A DNA stretch of 7,677 bases from Actinomycetota bacterium (GTDB lineage Bacteria > Actinomycetota > Actinomycetes > Nanopelagicales > Nanopelagicaceae): the NCBI GenBank assembly GCA_009705235.1, contig WLCR01000050.1:1-7677 (forward strand). Direction: 5' to 3'. Each line of letters starts with the position of its first letter. Position 1 is the first letter of the stretch. The notes under the pieces were generated by a model, which ran no database searches, was not told where the DNA came from, and saw nothing but the letters and a program-made list of their open reading frames with translations. Below, in pieces: positions 7,177 through 7,677 of the stretch. A program made the translations under genes and the position numbers.

Positions 7177-7677
7177 TTAGACTTCAATAACGACAGGGAC
7201 AATCATCGGCTTTCGACGATGTTCTCCCCCAACCCAACCACCAATTGTCTTACGTACAATTTGAGATAACTGATGGGTTCCATTGATTCCATCAACGACT
7301 GCTGCTGCAAGGGCTTTTTCAATACGAAGCTTAACCTCATCAAACATTGCAGCATCTTCATTAAACCCACGTGCATGAATATCAGGTCCTGCGACGATTT
7401 TGCCACTTTGAGAATCAATGACAACAACACAAGAGATAAATCCTTCTTCGCCCAAAATCCGTCGATCCTTCAAAGAACTTTCAGTTATATCGCCAATACT
7501 CTGGCCGTCGACAAATACAAAGCCAACTGGAATAGCTCCTACGATTTCGGCTTCATGATTAATCATGTCAATAACTACACCGTTATCGATGATAAAGGTA
7601 TTGCTTCGAGGGACACCTGATTGAATCGCAAGTTCTGCATTTGCTTTCAGATGGCGCCATTCGCCGTGTATAGGTAA
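7177..7677 (-). CDS. rnj: ribonuclease J, C-terminal 166 residues (5' end beyond window)
   Basis: The frame enters from the right edge and ends at TAA (7179-7177). The visible part begins with PIHGEWRHL, the conserved segment that closes the metallo-beta-lactamase/beta-CASP catalytic core of RNase J. The C-terminal domain follows, with IPVGFVFVDG, SLKDRRILGEEGFIS, AGPDIHARGF and KPMIVPVVIEV at the end, all typical of actinobacterial RNase J. The enzyme is an exo- and endoribonuclease acting in mRNA decay and rRNA maturation in the cytoplasm. The HxHxDH metal-binding motif and most of the catalytic domain lie outside the window. Methionines inside the visible part (for example at 7566) are internal, since similarity continues upstream to the edge. 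rnj immediately before ftsK is the usual actinobacterial order. Confidence 0.95.
   Translation of the reverse strand, partial: LPIHGEWRHLKANAELAIQSGVPRSNTFIIDNGVVIDMINHEAEIVGAIPVGFVFVDGQSIGDITESSLKDRRILGEEGFISCVVVIDSQSGKIVAGPDIHARGFNEDAAMFDEVKLRIEKALAAAVVDGINGTHQLSQIVRKTIGGWVGGEHRRKPMIVPVVIEV

Overview
The window is a compact stretch of bacterial chromosome. Every gene I can support lies on the minus strand, so it is read from position 7677 down to 1. The gene content and order (RNase J, FtsK, a RodZ-like protein, RimO, PgsA, a CinA C-terminal-type amidase, ClgR, DUF3046) is the conserved cell-division/envelope block of Actinobacteria that usually runs towards recA. The base composition is far less GC-rich than in Streptomyces or Mycobacterium (mid-40s per cent by eye). 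Only about 270 of 7677 bases lie outside genes, and most neighbours overlap or nearly touch. Together this suggests a streamlined, low-GC actinobacterium such as the freshwater acI/Nanopelagicales group. The phylum is well supported; the lineage is inference.

Layout in the direction of transcription: (1) 7677-7177, the C-terminal 166 residues of RNase J; (2) 7124-4794, complete FtsK DNA translocase starting at GTG, possibly leaderless; (3) a 126-base gap with a good promoter candidate and ribosome binding site; (4) 4667-3927, a RodZ-like membrane protein; (5) 3898-2543 rimO and 2546-2001 pgsA, joined by a 4-base ATGA overlap; (6) 1981-1490, stand-alone PncC/CinA-C; (7) 1449-1183, clgR; (8) 1193-672, a TetR-family regulator overlapping clgR; (9) 685-485, a DUF3046 protein overlapping the TetR gene; (10) 483-1, the N-terminal part of an alpha/beta hydrolase, one base after DUF3046.

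From the rodZ promoter downwards the genes look like one transcription unit. It mixes envelope and division functions (RodZ, PgsA), ribosome modification (RimO), NAD-cycle repair (PncC) and proteolysis control (ClgR). The upstream half is ordinary, conserved actinobacterial sequence. The distinctive part is the downstream end, where a TetR regulator sits between clgR and DUF3046 and a hydrolase takes the place directly after DUF3046 where recA is often found. I see no RNA genes, CRISPR array, insertion sequence, prophage or toxin-antitoxin pair, and no sign of a new multi-gene system. Long open frames on the plus strand are shadows of the minus-strand genes.
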